A DNA stretch of 64,000 bases from CAZSNT01 sp964607765 (GCA_964607765.1 CAZSNT010000014.1:29603-93602); one strand, 5' to 3'; counted from the stretch's first letter, positions 27,600-36,703 are shown. Numbers and translations are program-made. The notes: generated from the letters alone by a model not told the origin.

Positions 27600-28823
27600 C
27601 TACTCGCCGGCAACGCTGAGGCAGACGAGTTCACCCGCCCAGGTGCGGACGTAGATTCTGCCGTTGGCCAGCACGGGATCGGTCCAGCACTTCCCCTTCA
27701 CCACTTGGGCGGAGGCGAGCTCGCGGTAGGCTTCCGGCGACGCTTCGGCTATGACCAGCTTGCCCTTGTCGCTCAGGGCGATCAGCCTCTCGCCCGCCAA
27801 TATGAGCTGCCCCAGCCCGAAGCCGCCCTGGCTCCAGACGATCTTGCCCGTTTCAATCTCCATGCACCGCAGAGCTTTGCGCCTGGCGTCCATCCCGTAG
27901 AGATGGCCTTGCCGCGCCACGGCGCTGCTCATCCAGCTCAGCATCTCCTTGTTCCGCCACTTCTCGGTCAGTCCGTCGACATTGAGCTTGAAGTAGGAGC
28001 AGCGGTTGCCAAGGAATGAAGGCACGAGCATCATACCGCCGAGGATGATGGGGTCCGCGATGTTCTCGTCGTGCTTGGCGCGCCACCCAATCTCCCACAG
28101 GACGTCGCCGGTCAGCGCGTCGACCCCCGCGAGGGTTCGTTCGCCGAAGATCGCCAGACCGACTCTCTCCGCCACCAGATACTCGACCGGTGTTGAGTAG
28201 CCGGCCTTCTCCTTGCCCGTACTCCAGCGCAGTGAGCCATCCTTCCTGTTCAGTGCGATGCCGTGGGTGCCTGCGTTGAGGACGAGAAGATCATTGAGCA
28301 CCAGGACGGACCCCGCAAACCCCCACGTCGGCAACTCAAGCCCGTGCTCTTTGCACAGATCCCGCTGCCACAGGACGTCCCCGGATGCGGCCTCCAGGCA
28401 GAACACGAGCCCGTTCTTGCTGATCGTGTAGGCTCTGCCGTCGTGCAGGGTGGGTGTGGCGCTTGTCCCTCCCTCGTAGTACTTGGGCGCGAGCGGGCAC
28501 TTGTACACGTGCTTCCACAGCACCTTGCCGGAACCGGCGTCGAGACAGGCGATGATGTCTTCCTGCTCGGCCTTGGGCTTCGTTCCCGTGTTTCCCATCG
28601 TGTAGACACGCCCGTCTGCCACGGCAACGGACGAAAAGCCTCTGCTGACGTTGGCGCGCCAGGCGACGGTGGGGCCGGACTCCGGCCATTCATGCGACCA
28701 CTCGGTCTCGGTCGAGACCCCGTCCCTGGTCGGCCCACGCCAGTTAGGCCAGTCGTCCGCAGATGAACTCAGGGAAACCAGGACGGCAGCAAACAGGTAC
28801 AGGATGTGACGGCACTCTTTCAT
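27600..28823 (-). CDS. Secreted PQQ-type beta-propeller protein
   Basis: 407 residues with signal peptide (ILYLFAAVLVSLSSSA) followed by DDWPNWRGPTRDG, the hallmark opening of PQQ-like propeller proteins common in planctomycetes and relatives. Blades carry LDAGSGKVLWKH, LEAASGDVLWQR and VDALTGDVLWE. PQQ-enzyme metal and calcium ligands are not evident, so it may bind ligands or assemble complexes rather than oxidise alcohols. It starts at the ATG at 28823 with AAAGGAC upstream, directly below a 10-bp repeat tract. Confidence 0.75.
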   Translation of the reverse strand: MKECRHILYLFAAVLVSLSSSADDWPNWRGPTRDGVSTETEWSHEWPESGPTVAWRANVSRGFSSVAVADGRVYTMGNTGTKPKAEQEDIIACLDAGSGKVLWKHVYKCPLAPKYYEGGTSATPTLHDGRAYTISKNGLVFCLEAASGDVLWQRDLCKEHGLELPTWGFAGSVLVLNDLLVLNAGTHGIALNRKDGSLRWSTGKEKAGYSTPVEYLVAERVGLAIFGERTLAGVDALTGDVLWEIGWRAKHDENIADPIILGGMMLVPSFLGNRCSYFKLNVDGLTEKWRNKEMLSWMSSAVARQGHLYGMDARRKALRCMEIETGKIVWSQGGFGLGQLILAGERLIALSDKGKLVIAEASPEAYRELASAQVVKGKCWTDPVLANGRIYVRTWAGELVCLSVAGE

Positions 28824-28835
28824 GGTCGTGTCCTT

Positions 28836-28870
28836 TGTTGCGGTCGGTTGCAGTCGGTTGCAGTCGAGCG
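28836..28870. repeat. 10-bp-period repeat tract (about 4 units)
   Basis: CGGTCGGTTG, CAGTCGGTTG, CAGTCGAGCG in exact 10-bp phase, just upstream of the PQQ propeller start. The unit is the reverse complement of the CAACCGACCG units at 30281-30458. Confidence 0.65.
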
Positions 28871-28919
28871 GCCTTTGCTCGCCGGATGATGTGCGAAACC
28901 CGGCAGTCGCCCCAGCCGG

Positions 28920-30074
28920 TCATTCTCTGTGCAGCAGCGATGGGATGTCGTACCGGACGTGTGTGCCCAGGTGCGCGGAAAAAGGCCTGCCGTGGGCCAC
29001 CCAGATCGCGTTCTCGTCGGGCCGATGGGCGACGGAGTGCAGCGTGATCGAGCTGCCGGCGGCGTGGATGGCGTCTGCGGCCTGCCGTTCGGACCGGGCG
29101 AGGATCCCCAGGATCGTGTTCGGATTGGTCCCGATGCTCGTGTCGAACGCAAAGCCGTTCTGGGCGCGGACCACTCGGACCTCCTCAGCGTCGTAGATAA
29201 TGGATGCGGCTGACGGGGGAACACCCGTCTTCCGATCGCCGCTGTGCCCGATGACAAAGGCCTGGCCGCGCATTCGCGGTGTTGTCTCAACCAACTTGAT
29301 GGCTTCGTCGACCGTTGCGGCCTTCTGCGCGATCATCCGTTCCAGGATCAACGTCGGCACGCCGTCCGGGTTCATGGCGTTCGAGTAGTGCAGATTGTTG
29401 GCGATGAACAGTCCTTTCTCATTCACGAACGTCCACCCGCCCAATATCCCGGCCCAGCCCACGGAAACGAACGCGTACCCGTGCTCGGGCTCCGGAACGA
29501 CGGCGAGGACGATGACACACTCGCGCGTGTAGTCCAGGCCCCAGTAGTCGAAGTTGCGGCCCATCTCGGGGCGGCCGTCCGCCGTGCTCGGGCCGAAGGC
29601 GACGTAACTGGTGCACCCGCCCAGTCGCGACGCGTCGTCCGTGCCCTCCCCTGCCAACCCCCGAATGTCACCTTCGCACTGGGCGAACAGGAGGAGGTCC
29701 TCGTCAATCTCTGCCGCCTCGGCGCAGGCTTTCAGCTCCTGCAAGTACCACTCGGGCAGCGCCTTCTTCATCCGCCGTGTGCGCCGGAGCCACTCCTCCC
29801 GGTACGTGTCCCAGCCGGGCTGGTTGTACACGTAGTCGCTGACCATGGTGTGGATCGCGGCCCGCAACCGGGCGCCATGCTGTCGGCCGATCTGCTCCGG
29901 GCTGCCCGTCAGCCGCACGACCCCCGCGGGAATGCCGCCAGCTGCGGGTGTCTTCGCGATCTCCTGGCGAGGGCTTTGCGCGCGCAGAGCGAACAAGGCG
30001 ACAACGAGCAGCAGGGCGACGACAGCTGCCAGCCTCGCCCTGCCGAACCTGCTCTTGGGAAGTGCCATGAGCAT
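28920..30074 (-). CDS. C45-family Ntn-hydrolase / choloylglycine-hydrolase-like protein, membrane-anchored
   Basis: 384 residues. The N-terminus has an uncleaved-looking signal anchor (LAAVVALLLVVALFAL). The catalytic fold is the C45/acyl-CoA:6-aminopenicillanate acyltransferase type: the expected N-terminal nucleophile after self-cleavage is Cys154 in GGCTSYVAFG, followed by GRNFDYWG and FVNEKGLFIANN. Such enzymes hydrolyse or transfer amide-linked acyl groups; the substrate here is unknown. It starts at the ATG at 30074 with GGAG 7 nt upstream. It is divergent from the repeat-associated four-helix gene. Confidence 0.75.
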   Translation of the reverse strand: MLMALPKSRFGRARLAAVVALLLVVALFALRAQSPRQEIAKTPAAGGIPAGVVRLTGSPEQIGRQHGARLRAAIHTMVSDYVYNQPGWDTYREEWLRRTRRMKKALPEWYLQELKACAEAAEIDEDLLLFAQCEGDIRGLAGEGTDDASRLGGCTSYVAFGPSTADGRPEMGRNFDYWGLDYTRECVIVLAVVPEPEHGYAFVSVGWAGILGGWTFVNEKGLFIANNLHYSNAMNPDGVPTLILERMIAQKAATVDEAIKLVETTPRMRGQAFVIGHSGDRKTGVPPSAASIIYDAEEVRVVRAQNGFAFDTSIGTNPNTILGILARSERQAADAIHAAGSSITLHSVAHRPDENAIWVAHGRPFSAHLGTHVRYDIPSLLHRE

Positions 30075-30200
30075 AGGGGGTCTCCACTGTCCGTGTTCTC
30101 GTTCGGGTCAAGGTTAGCGTACATCGGCGTTGCCGATGTGGCAACCGGGCTTGCATAGCGCTTTTATGAATGCTATTAGTTGATAGCCTCTATTGTCATG

Positions 30201-30458
30201 ATCGAGGGCAGTCGGGCGCAGTCGGGCGCAGTCGGTCGCGGTCGGACGCAGTCGGGCGCAGTCGGGGCAGGCGGGGGCAGGCGACGGCAACCGGCGGCAG
30301 CCGGCCGCAACCGACCGCAACCGACGGCAGGCAACGGCAACCGGCGGCAGCCGGCCGCAACCGACCGCAACCGACGGCAGGCAACGGCAACCGACCGCAA
30401 CCGACCGCAACCGACCGCAACCGACGGCAACCGACCGCAACCGACCGCAACCGAGCAG
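30201..30458. repeat. 10-bp tandem array, inverting in orientation, ~26 units
   Basis: An unbroken 10-bp-period array. The first six units read GTCGGGCGCA/GTCGGTCGCG; from ~30281 they read CCGACCGCAA/CCGACGGCAA/CCGGCCGCAA, which is the opposite orientation, so the array is an overall imperfect palindrome. Within it a 50-bp block of five units occurs twice exactly (30291-30340 and 30341-30390). There is no stop codon in the reading frame that enters the four-helix gene, but translation is more likely to begin after the array. It occupies most of the leader between 30180 and the ATG at 30486. Confidence 0.9.
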
Positions 30459-30485
30459 GAAACGATAAGAAGGGAGACGACGACC

Positions 30486-31235
30486 ATGGGTATGTTCCGC
30501 AAATCCGCCGGCTACCGCTACCTGGACGCGTTCATCGTGGCCAACGTGGTGGAGCTGGGCACGGGGCACTTCTGCGAGCGTTTCCTGAACCTGCAGAACG
30601 ATCCGGGCGGACGGACGTGCTCGCAGATGAACCACGCAGCGCGGTCGGGTTGCCGCAACTTCGCGGAAGGCGCGGAACGACTGATGACGTCTTACTCGAC
30701 CGCGCTGCAGCTTCTGGACGTGGCCCGGGCCAGTCTCTGCGAGCTGCGGGACGATTTCAGCAAATGGCTGATGATGCGCGGGCACGCGCCTTGGTCGGTT
30801 CACAGCGCTGAGGCGAAGCGCATCTTCGCGCTGCGCCTGGACAAGCCGGACTACGGGGACGACATCAACCGCGGCGTCTGTCTGCATGTCCTGGCGCAGT
30901 ACCGGAAGTTCGAGCCGGACATCAACTCCGACGACAGTATGGTGCGGGCGAACACGCTACTTGTGCTGATCTCGCGTACGCTCAACATGCTGGACCGCTA
31001 CATCAAGAAGACCGGCGCCGAATTCCTGGAGGGAGGCGGCTTCCGTGAACGCATGACTGAAGCGCGTACCGCCGCCCGGGCAGAGAGCGGCGACGGCGGA
31101 GGGGGGCCGCAGTGCCCGGAATGCGGCGCGCGCACCACGCTCCGCAGGACGCGCAGAGAGAACAGGCCGTTCTGGGGTTGCACGGAATACCCGGCCTGCC
31201 GCGGCACGGTGGACTGCGCCGCTGGGCCACGCTGA
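30486..31235 (+). CDS. Four-helix-bundle protein with C-terminal zinc ribbon (four helix bundle suffix type)
   Basis: 249 residues from the ATG at 30486 (AAGGGAGA upstream). Residues ~8-170 form an all-helical domain with the S23/IVP-like signature (QMNHAARSGCRNFAEG) known from proteins encoded in 23S rRNA intervening sequences and, as Avd, in diversity-generating retroelements. Residues ~210-244 form a zinc ribbon (Cys210-x2-Cys213, Cys232-x5-Cys238, Cys244), like the topoisomerase-type ribbon. The gene is enclosed by 10-bp arrays on both sides, the downstream one starting directly at its stop. A nucleic-acid-binding role tied to the repeats is inferred; no catalytic motif is visible. Confidence 0.75.
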   Translation: MGMFRKSAGYRYLDAFIVANVVELGTGHFCERFLNLQNDPGGRTCSQMNHAARSGCRNFAEGAERLMTSYSTALQLLDVARASLCELRDDFSKWLMMRGHAPWSVHSAEAKRIFALRLDKPDYGDDINRGVCLHVLAQYRKFEPDINSDDSMVRANTLLVLISRTLNMLDRYIKKTGAEFLEGGGFRERMTEARTAARAESGDGGGGPQCPECGARTTLRRTRRENRPFWGCTEYPACRGTVDCAAGPR

Positions 31236-31288
31236 CGCAACCGACCGCAACCGACCGCAACCGACGGCAACCGACGGCGACCGATCAG
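31236..31288. repeat. 10-bp tandem array downstream of the four-helix gene (5 units)
   Basis: CCGACCGCAA, CCGACCGCAA, CCGACGGCAA, CCGACGGCGA, CCGATCAGCG in the same orientation as the right part of the upstream array. It fills the entire 49-nt gap between two convergent genes, and its last unit supplies the stop codon of the minus-strand gene. Confidence 0.85.
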
Positions 31289-34158
31289 CGCCCCTGCTTC
31301 TCGGGGCCGGCAATCCACTCCCGCGTTCCGGTCGGGATGCTCTCTCTGATCAACCACATGGCGCCGTTCTCGCAGGGGCGGCCTCCGTACCGGGCGAAGA
31401 TCCCGGCCTCCAAGCCCGCGCCGCGCGCGACAAAGCCCTCGGGCGCGATGCTCGCCTCGGCATCGAGCTGCCAGGGCTCCGCTGCGAGGTTCGCAATGAT
31501 CTCGAAGTCGCGCCACTGGCTGCGGATGACCTGCGGGGCGAGGTAGGTGAAGTCGGACAGGGGTTCTCCCGCGCACCGCGGCCCGATCGCGACCTGCAGC
31601 CGGCACAGCCGATCGAGCCAATCGCGTTCGGTGCCGGACGGCGTTGGGGTGTGCGTCCACCAGCTCAGCCCGTAGCCCATGGCCAGTGTGATGGACACAT
31701 CCAGCCGGTTACGCACGAAGCCGCCCAGGTCATGGTGGAAGAAGAGTACCTTGTCATGGGCGAGGAACAGTGCGAGCGGCTCGATGCGCCAGCTGTGGCG
31801 AGGCCAGAGCTCCTCGTAGAGAACCCGGGAAAGTGAGGGGCGGTTCGGCAACCAGGGGAAGCTGAGCCCACAGAACATGGTCTCGTAGTTGATGAGGCGA
31901 TCGTGTCCGTCTTCCGTGCCCAGCGGCACGGTCTGGCAATCGACGTGAGCGATGCGATGGATGCCTTCCAGGTACGCACCGGGGTGGGGCGCGGCGGGGT
32001 TTGTGTCCCAGCGATGGCCGCGCGCGCCCACCTGGTCCTGGAACAGGACAGCGACCGGATGCTGCTTGGTGAACTGCTCGCGTATCACATCGTTGGCGGC
32101 GCGGATGGCGGGGTGCCAGGCGCAGACGGCATGGCCCTGGGTCGTGGTGCCGCCGTAGGTTTCCGAATAGATCGAGCCGTCCCACTTGCGTGAGAGCCCG
32201 GCGTCGCCGACACGCTCGAATGTGGGGCCTTTCGGGTTCACGCACCACCAGGTCGGATTCGTGTAGGGCATGAACGCGTGTCCGTGCTTCTGGCAGGCTT
32301 CGATCACACGGTCCAGGTCCACGGCGGTCCCCACCTTGGAGTTGGGCGGCAGGTGATCGGGGTACTCTCGGTCGAAGCCGCCTTTCAGGTAGTTCGAGAT
32401 GTGGTAGATCACGGGTGCGGGAAGCTGCTCGGCGACCCGGACACCGTCCGCGAGTTTCTTCGTGCTCACCTTGAGCAGGATCATCCGTTTCAGTGCTTCC
32501 GACAGCTCGCGGCCCGCCTTGTCCGCAAGCCCCTTTCCGAACTGATTATCCCTTGCGTAGCTCGCCAACGCGTTGCGGTGCGGGACGCCCAGGACCATAC
32601 GCTGCCCCGGCAGCGCAACAGCAGCATTGCTGTCACCGTAGACGATGAACCGGTGCGTGACGCGTCCGACGCGCGCCTCTGCGGCGCCGGTTGCCGTGAG
32701 CGTCGACTGGCGTGGGACGTAGACCGCGTCCGGCGGCTGCACGCCGTACAGGGCCCAACGCCCCGCGGCACTGTCCAGGGCGAGGAAATCACAGAAACTG
32801 CGGTTGTTACTCTCGATGCTGACGTCGTCAGCCGGCACATTGGCACGGTAGAACGAGTAGCCGCCACCGGCCTCCCACCAAATCCCGCCGTTACGCACGT
32901 ATTCGCGGACTGCGTCGAGAACGGACCCAGCCTGTTCCACCGATTCCGCGGGGAACGCCTCACCCCAGGGATTGACGAGTGCATACCAGCCGCGTGGGTC
33001 GGCCAGAGCCTGACGCAAGGCCGCGGGATCGGTGATGGTCTGCACTGTCATCCCGTTCTCGCGGACCCAGCTCTGACGGGCCAGCTCACGGACGAGGTGC
33101 ACGGGATCCAGGCGCCGACGCGCGCCGGGCCGGCCGGTTGCACGCCCGGTCACGATGCCGATCCGTCGGCTGGAGATGCCCCATTCCGCCGGGGCCTTGC
33201 CTGCCAGCTCCGGCGGCACGCCGATGCCGGCCCCGGCCACCGGCGGCATGTGATAGGCCATGGCGAGGGTAGCTACGACGCTGGCGATCTGCGGCCTGGG
33301 ATTCCGGCTGTTCAGGAACCCGCCGAACCGGAACAGGATGCCCCACCCGCCCAGACGGTAGCCGGACAGCCAACTGCCGTGCTCGCACTCGACCAGTGAC
33401 AGGTCGTGGTGCGTACCGGCCGGACAGCGGTTCGCCAGCACCTGCCAACGCGCCATCTCGTTGCGGTACCACTGCGGCAGCCAGTCCTCCGCGTCCCTGC
33501 CCGGGCGCAGCCCGACCACGTCATCCTTGACCGGCCGCATCTGGCAGCGGTCGCCGGTGACGCGCTCGAACCCCGCGCCGCCCAGCGAGTGCCCGGTCTG
33601 TCCTGCACCGCCCTTCTCGAAGAACGCGCGCTGGAACGCCAGGCCCAGGTGTTCCGGGAAGATGAACTGGTTCATCGGCGCCACGTCGAACTCCAACCCC
33701 GCGGGGAACTGCCAGGCGAGCATAGTGCCTTGCTTGACAGCCACCTGTGAGTGCCAGTCCGGTCCGTCAGCCGTGCTGCGGCAGGCGATGTCCACCCGCG
33801 CGTCTGGGCCGTCGAAGGTGAGTGTGAGTTCACGCCGCGCCGGGTTCCAGGCGTGTGTGAAAGCGAGATCTGACGCGCGCAGCTCAGGTGCGTCTCGCCG
33901 CTCGATCAGCCAGAGATCAGGCCCGCCGCGCAGGAGTGTGCCAGCGCCGGCGCGGTCCTCGATGCGCCGGATGGTGCCGGTCTGGGCATCGAGTGCGAGT
34001 CGCCATCCGGACGCTTCCAGCGTCAACTCGTTGTCCCTCTCGGCAAAGACCGGCTCACGTACAGAGACACACGAGGTCATGAGTGTCATCCCGATCACAG
34101 GAATCAGACTGGCTGCGAATGTGCGGCACACGCTCCGCTGCCTGGTTGGAGGATCCAT
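31285..34158 (-). CDS. Putative TIM-barrel glycosidase, lipoprotein (DUF6259-like)
   Basis: 957 residues from the ATG at 34158, which overlaps the upstream stop by one base (TGATG) and has AGGAGAA upstream. The signal peptide ends in a lipobox (LMTSC). Residues ~40-330 look like a beta-sandwich domain; a middle domain near 330-520 has VREYVRNGGIWWEAGGG, as in a flavodoxin-like module; the region ~560-860 resembles a TIM barrel with candidate acidic residues in LFQDQVGARG and NYETMFCG. I cannot assign a CAZy family with confidence; the organisation resembles DUF6259-type hydrolases. The upstream beta-sandwich gene may be a partner. Confidence 0.6.
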   Translation of the reverse strand: MDPPTRQRSVCRTFAASLIPVIGMTLMTSCVSVREPVFAERDNELTLEASGWRLALDAQTGTIRRIEDRAGAGTLLRGGPDLWLIERRDAPELRASDLAFTHAWNPARRELTLTFDGPDARVDIACRSTADGPDWHSQVAVKQGTMLAWQFPAGLEFDVAPMNQFIFPEHLGLAFQRAFFEKGGAGQTGHSLGGAGFERVTGDRCQMRPVKDDVVGLRPGRDAEDWLPQWYRNEMARWQVLANRCPAGTHHDLSLVECEHGSWLSGYRLGGWGILFRFGGFLNSRNPRPQIASVVATLAMAYHMPPVAGAGIGVPPELAGKAPAEWGISSRRIGIVTGRATGRPGARRRLDPVHLVRELARQSWVRENGMTVQTITDPAALRQALADPRGWYALVNPWGEAFPAESVEQAGSVLDAVREYVRNGGIWWEAGGGYSFYRANVPADDVSIESNNRSFCDFLALDSAAGRWALYGVQPPDAVYVPRQSTLTATGAAEARVGRVTHRFIVYGDSNAAVALPGQRMVLGVPHRNALASYARDNQFGKGLADKAGRELSEALKRMILLKVSTKKLADGVRVAEQLPAPVIYHISNYLKGGFDREYPDHLPPNSKVGTAVDLDRVIEACQKHGHAFMPYTNPTWWCVNPKGPTFERVGDAGLSRKWDGSIYSETYGGTTTQGHAVCAWHPAIRAANDVIREQFTKQHPVAVLFQDQVGARGHRWDTNPAAPHPGAYLEGIHRIAHVDCQTVPLGTEDGHDRLINYETMFCGLSFPWLPNRPSLSRVLYEELWPRHSWRIEPLALFLAHDKVLFFHHDLGGFVRNRLDVSITLAMGYGLSWWTHTPTPSGTERDWLDRLCRLQVAIGPRCAGEPLSDFTYLAPQVIRSQWRDFEIIANLAAEPWQLDAEASIAPEGFVARGAGLEAGIFARYGGRPCENGAMWLIRESIPTGTREWIAGPEKQGR

Positions 34159-34964
34159 CACTTCGCGTTCTCCTTTCGCGTGAGTGTGCAAGGTTGGGGG
34201 GCGGCGGCGGCATCTGCCGCGAACACGCACACGTCCTGCCGGCCGTTCGCAAAGGTCACCGTCACGGTTACCACGCCCTGTTGGTCTGCACGCTGTTCAA
34301 CGCGTGTGACCGGGCACGGCGCGTCCGGCGGCGTGGGATAAACGAGGGACACCACGCGCGCTTTGCCCGCTGCCTCGAGTGAGTACACCGCCGTGGGCAC
34401 GGGACGCCACGGGCCGTTGGCCCAGCCCTGCACGGGATCTTCCTCGCCTTTGGCGATGCGCGCCGTCAGGCCAGCCGTTGCTGCCGGCAGGATGTGGACG
34501 TTGGCCTTGCCCTGGCTGTGGGTGTTGACGCGGAGGCTGTCCGGATCGAGTGCTGCCGCCTCGTCATCGATGTGGTGCCAGCCGATCGGGCTGCGCGCCG
34601 AGCCGAGCTCACGCAGCGGAATCTCGAACTGCTTCCAGCCTGTCCAGTCGAGCACGATCTTGAACGAGTAGTAATCGAGCCCCTCCTCCGCGGCGTTCTC
34701 CGAGGGCAGGATCACCATGAACGCCGAGCCTGTGGCGGCAGCCGAGTGCAGCCGGAAGCGGAGCGTGCCGTACCCGCTCCAGTCCGCCGGCTCGGCAAAG
34801 CTGCGGGAGAGCCCGGAACTCGCGGCGTGCCGCCACACAACTGCTTGCGTCCCGTCCGGCAAGAGCGTGAGCGTGCCCCCGCTCCAGTCCAGAGCTCTCG
34901 CGGAGAGAACCAGGCACAGACAAGAGGCGACTACGGACACTCGACCAATGCAGTGTCGGTTCAT
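34158..34964 (-). CDS. Secreted beta-sandwich (carbohydrate-binding-like) protein
   Basis: 268 residues from the ATG at 34964 (AAGGAG 9 nt upstream), with signal peptide VVASCLCLVLSARA. The pattern GYGTLRFRLHSAAATGS..FKIVLDWTGWKQFEIPL is that of a CIA30/CBM-type jelly roll. The C-terminal ~90 residues form another strand-rich segment. It lacks recognisable catalytic residues and is coupled to the putative glycosidase by a TGATG overlap, so a binding or accessory role is likely. No confident family name. Confidence 0.55.
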   Translation of the reverse strand: MNRHCIGRVSVVASCLCLVLSARALDWSGGTLTLLPDGTQAVVWRHAASSGLSRSFAEPADWSGYGTLRFRLHSAAATGSAFMVILPSENAAEEGLDYYSFKIVLDWTGWKQFEIPLRELGSARSPIGWHHIDDEAAALDPDSLRVNTHSQGKANVHILPAATAGLTARIAKGEEDPVQGWANGPWRPVPTAVYSLEAAGKARVVSLVYPTPPDAPCPVTRVEQRADQQGVVTVTVTFANGRQDVCVFAADAAAAPQPCTLTRKENAK

Positions 34965-35116
34965 GAGGGCGCGCTCCTTCGGCGGTTCTCCGTCGGTGGA
35001 CGGTAGGGGCGACGACAGCGGCGAACGGTGAAGGCTCTCACTTGTCACCCACCGCCCAACCGGTTCGCCGGTCTGTCATCGAACTGTCCCGTACCCACAA
35101 CGGCAATCCGCAGCTC

Positions 35117-36703
35117 CTAACACGTCGGTGTCAGGACGGCAATGGCGTCGACGTCAGACCACGGCGACCTGAGCCGTCTTTCCGTGTAGTCCGTCTCGGC
35201 CGAGTATTCGCCTGTCAGCACGTTGAACCACCGGATGGTCCTTTGCACCGTGTCGTTGCACAGCCAGCCGATGCCGGAGAGCTGGTAGTTCTCGGACGGC
35301 AGGTAGAACAGATACGTCCCGTCGTCGGCCTGCATACAATAGCCGCTGTGGTTGCGCTGCGGGCACGGGTGGAACCGGTCGTATTCGATGTCAACAAAGA
35401 ATGTCTGCAGGTAGCGGTAGTACTCGAACTTCGGCTTGACGAAATCCTCAGGCTGCTCGAACGGATTGTGGATGATCACATTCCATGCCGCGCCCTGCCA
35501 GTAGTAGGTCGCATAGGTTCCTGCGAAGTAGCACAGGTAGTTGCGGCGCAGGCAGACAGCCGGATCCACGTAGTCGCCCGGGAACGTGACGTAGGGCGAC
35601 TCTTCGTACCCACCATGCTCGATATTGAACACCGGCTTCTCGAACGTCTCGTAGATATCCAGCATGTCGCTGTAGAGTGTTGACCGCCACGTCTGGATCG
35701 AGATGATGTCAACGGCGTCTGCGTGCCGCTTGCAGAAGCCGAAGTCGTGCACCGTGACCAGGCGTCCGTAAGCGTCCAGCCGCCGGATTCTGTCGATCCG
35801 CTCCAGGGCATATTCCTCGGAACAGCGCTGCCGGTTGCTCAGGGCTTCCTTCGAGACATCCCAGACAACGTTGGTGAAAGCCTGATAGCGTTTGATCACG
35901 GTGTCGAAGTACATGCTGTCGGCGACAGAGCCGGCCTCGGGCCAGGCGACCAGCTTGTTCCAGACGTAGATCATGAGGTGGGCGACAATGCCCTTCCGGT
36001 CCATGGCATCAACCAACCGATCCAGTCTCTTGAAGAAGGTCACGTTCAGCGCGGAATGATCGGGACTGTCGTTGGTGCCCAGGAACGGGAAGATGCCGTC
36101 CCGACCCCCGTACTCGTGTTCCGGGTGCAGCTTCAGCTTGTCGTCCTTCGGCCACTTCACGTCGTAGGAGTAGACGGTGGTCACGAGGTGGTTGATTCCG
36201 TTCTCTGCCAGCAGGTCCAGCAGGTGCTCGGACTTCGGTGCCGCTGTCGGGTTGTCGTAGTCCACGGCGAAAAGCCAGTCGCACTCGAAGGCCTGCAACA
36301 GGTAGGGCGTGCCGTCGTCGTAGCGAAGGCGGCGGGGGGCGTCCTCGGCAATGACGATGGGGCCGTGTCGGTCGGCGCCAGGCGCGGACACGAGGATCTC
36401 GCCGCTCAGCGCGTCCAGCTCGCCAATGGACGAATCGGTGGTGTATCGCCACGTCCCGGCAGCCGGCGCCGAAAAGCGCAGGATCCACTCCCTGCCCCCG
36501 TTAAAGAAGCCGGGAATCCGCAGCGTCGTGCCGCTGTCGTCTGCGAACTCCGCACCGAAGTCGACGCCGAAGGGGGCGTCCATATCCTGACCGATTTCAA
36601 AGACAATATCCAGGACCTCATACTGGTCCGCTCTCAGCGGCTGGTCCCCGGTGTGCGGGTGTTCTTTCATCCTCATCTCACTGTCTGATTGCTGTCTGTT
36701 CAT
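35117..36703 (-). CDS. DUF5060/DUF4038 glycoside hydrolase (apiosidase-like), cytoplasmic
   Basis: 528 residues without a signal peptide. Residues ~28-100 match the DUF5060 beta-sandwich (FFNGGREWILRFSAPAAGTWRY); residues ~115-430 match the DUF4038/GH140-type barrel (PYLLQAFECDWLF, then a run of conserved aromatic and acidic residues up to FNIEHGGYE). GH140 members act on apiose side chains, but this group has other specificities and the substrate here is open. The ATG at 36703 is preceded by GAGGG very close to it; the in-frame ATG 11 codons later is an alternative. It is divergent from the phosphoesterase gene. Confidence 0.65.
   Translation of the reverse strand: MNRQQSDSEMRMKEHPHTGDQPLRADQYEVLDIVFEIGQDMDAPFGVDFGAEFADDSGTTLRIPGFFNGGREWILRFSAPAAGTWRYTTDSSIGELDALSGEILVSAPGADRHGPIVIAEDAPRRLRYDDGTPYLLQAFECDWLFAVDYDNPTAAPKSEHLLDLLAENGINHLVTTVYSYDVKWPKDDKLKLHPEHEYGGRDGIFPFLGTNDSPDHSALNVTFFKRLDRLVDAMDRKGIVAHLMIYVWNKLVAWPEAGSVADSMYFDTVIKRYQAFTNVVWDVSKEALSNRQRCSEEYALERIDRIRRLDAYGRLVTVHDFGFCKRHADAVDIISIQTWRSTLYSDMLDIYETFEKPVFNIEHGGYEESPYVTFPGDYVDPAVCLRRNYLCYFAGTYATYYWQGAAWNVIIHNPFEQPEDFVKPKFEYYRYLQTFFVDIEYDRFHPCPQRNHSGYCMQADDGTYLFYLPSENYQLSGIGWLCNDTVQRTIRWFNVLTGEYSAETDYTERRLRSPWSDVDAIAVLTPTC

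Noticed and set aside
30121..30139. Terminator hairpin upstream of the C45 gene
   Set aside because: Good 8-bp arms but no U-run and no gene ending there; it may only be a relative of the hairpin at 37648.
30201..30458. CRISPR or rRNA intervening sequence at the four-helix gene
   Set aside because: There are no unique spacers and no rRNA sequence on either side, although the protein resembles intervening-sequence proteins.
30180..30485. Extended N-terminus of the four-helix protein translated from the array
   Set aside because: The ATG at 30486 has a good ribosome site and starts the conserved domain; the array-encoded part is an Arg/Pro/Thr repeat that would change with unit number.
30114..30887. 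Minus-strand frame across the 10-bp array and four-helix gene
   Set aside because: It is open mainly because the repeat lacks stop codons; it encodes Arg/Leu/Val repeats with no fold.
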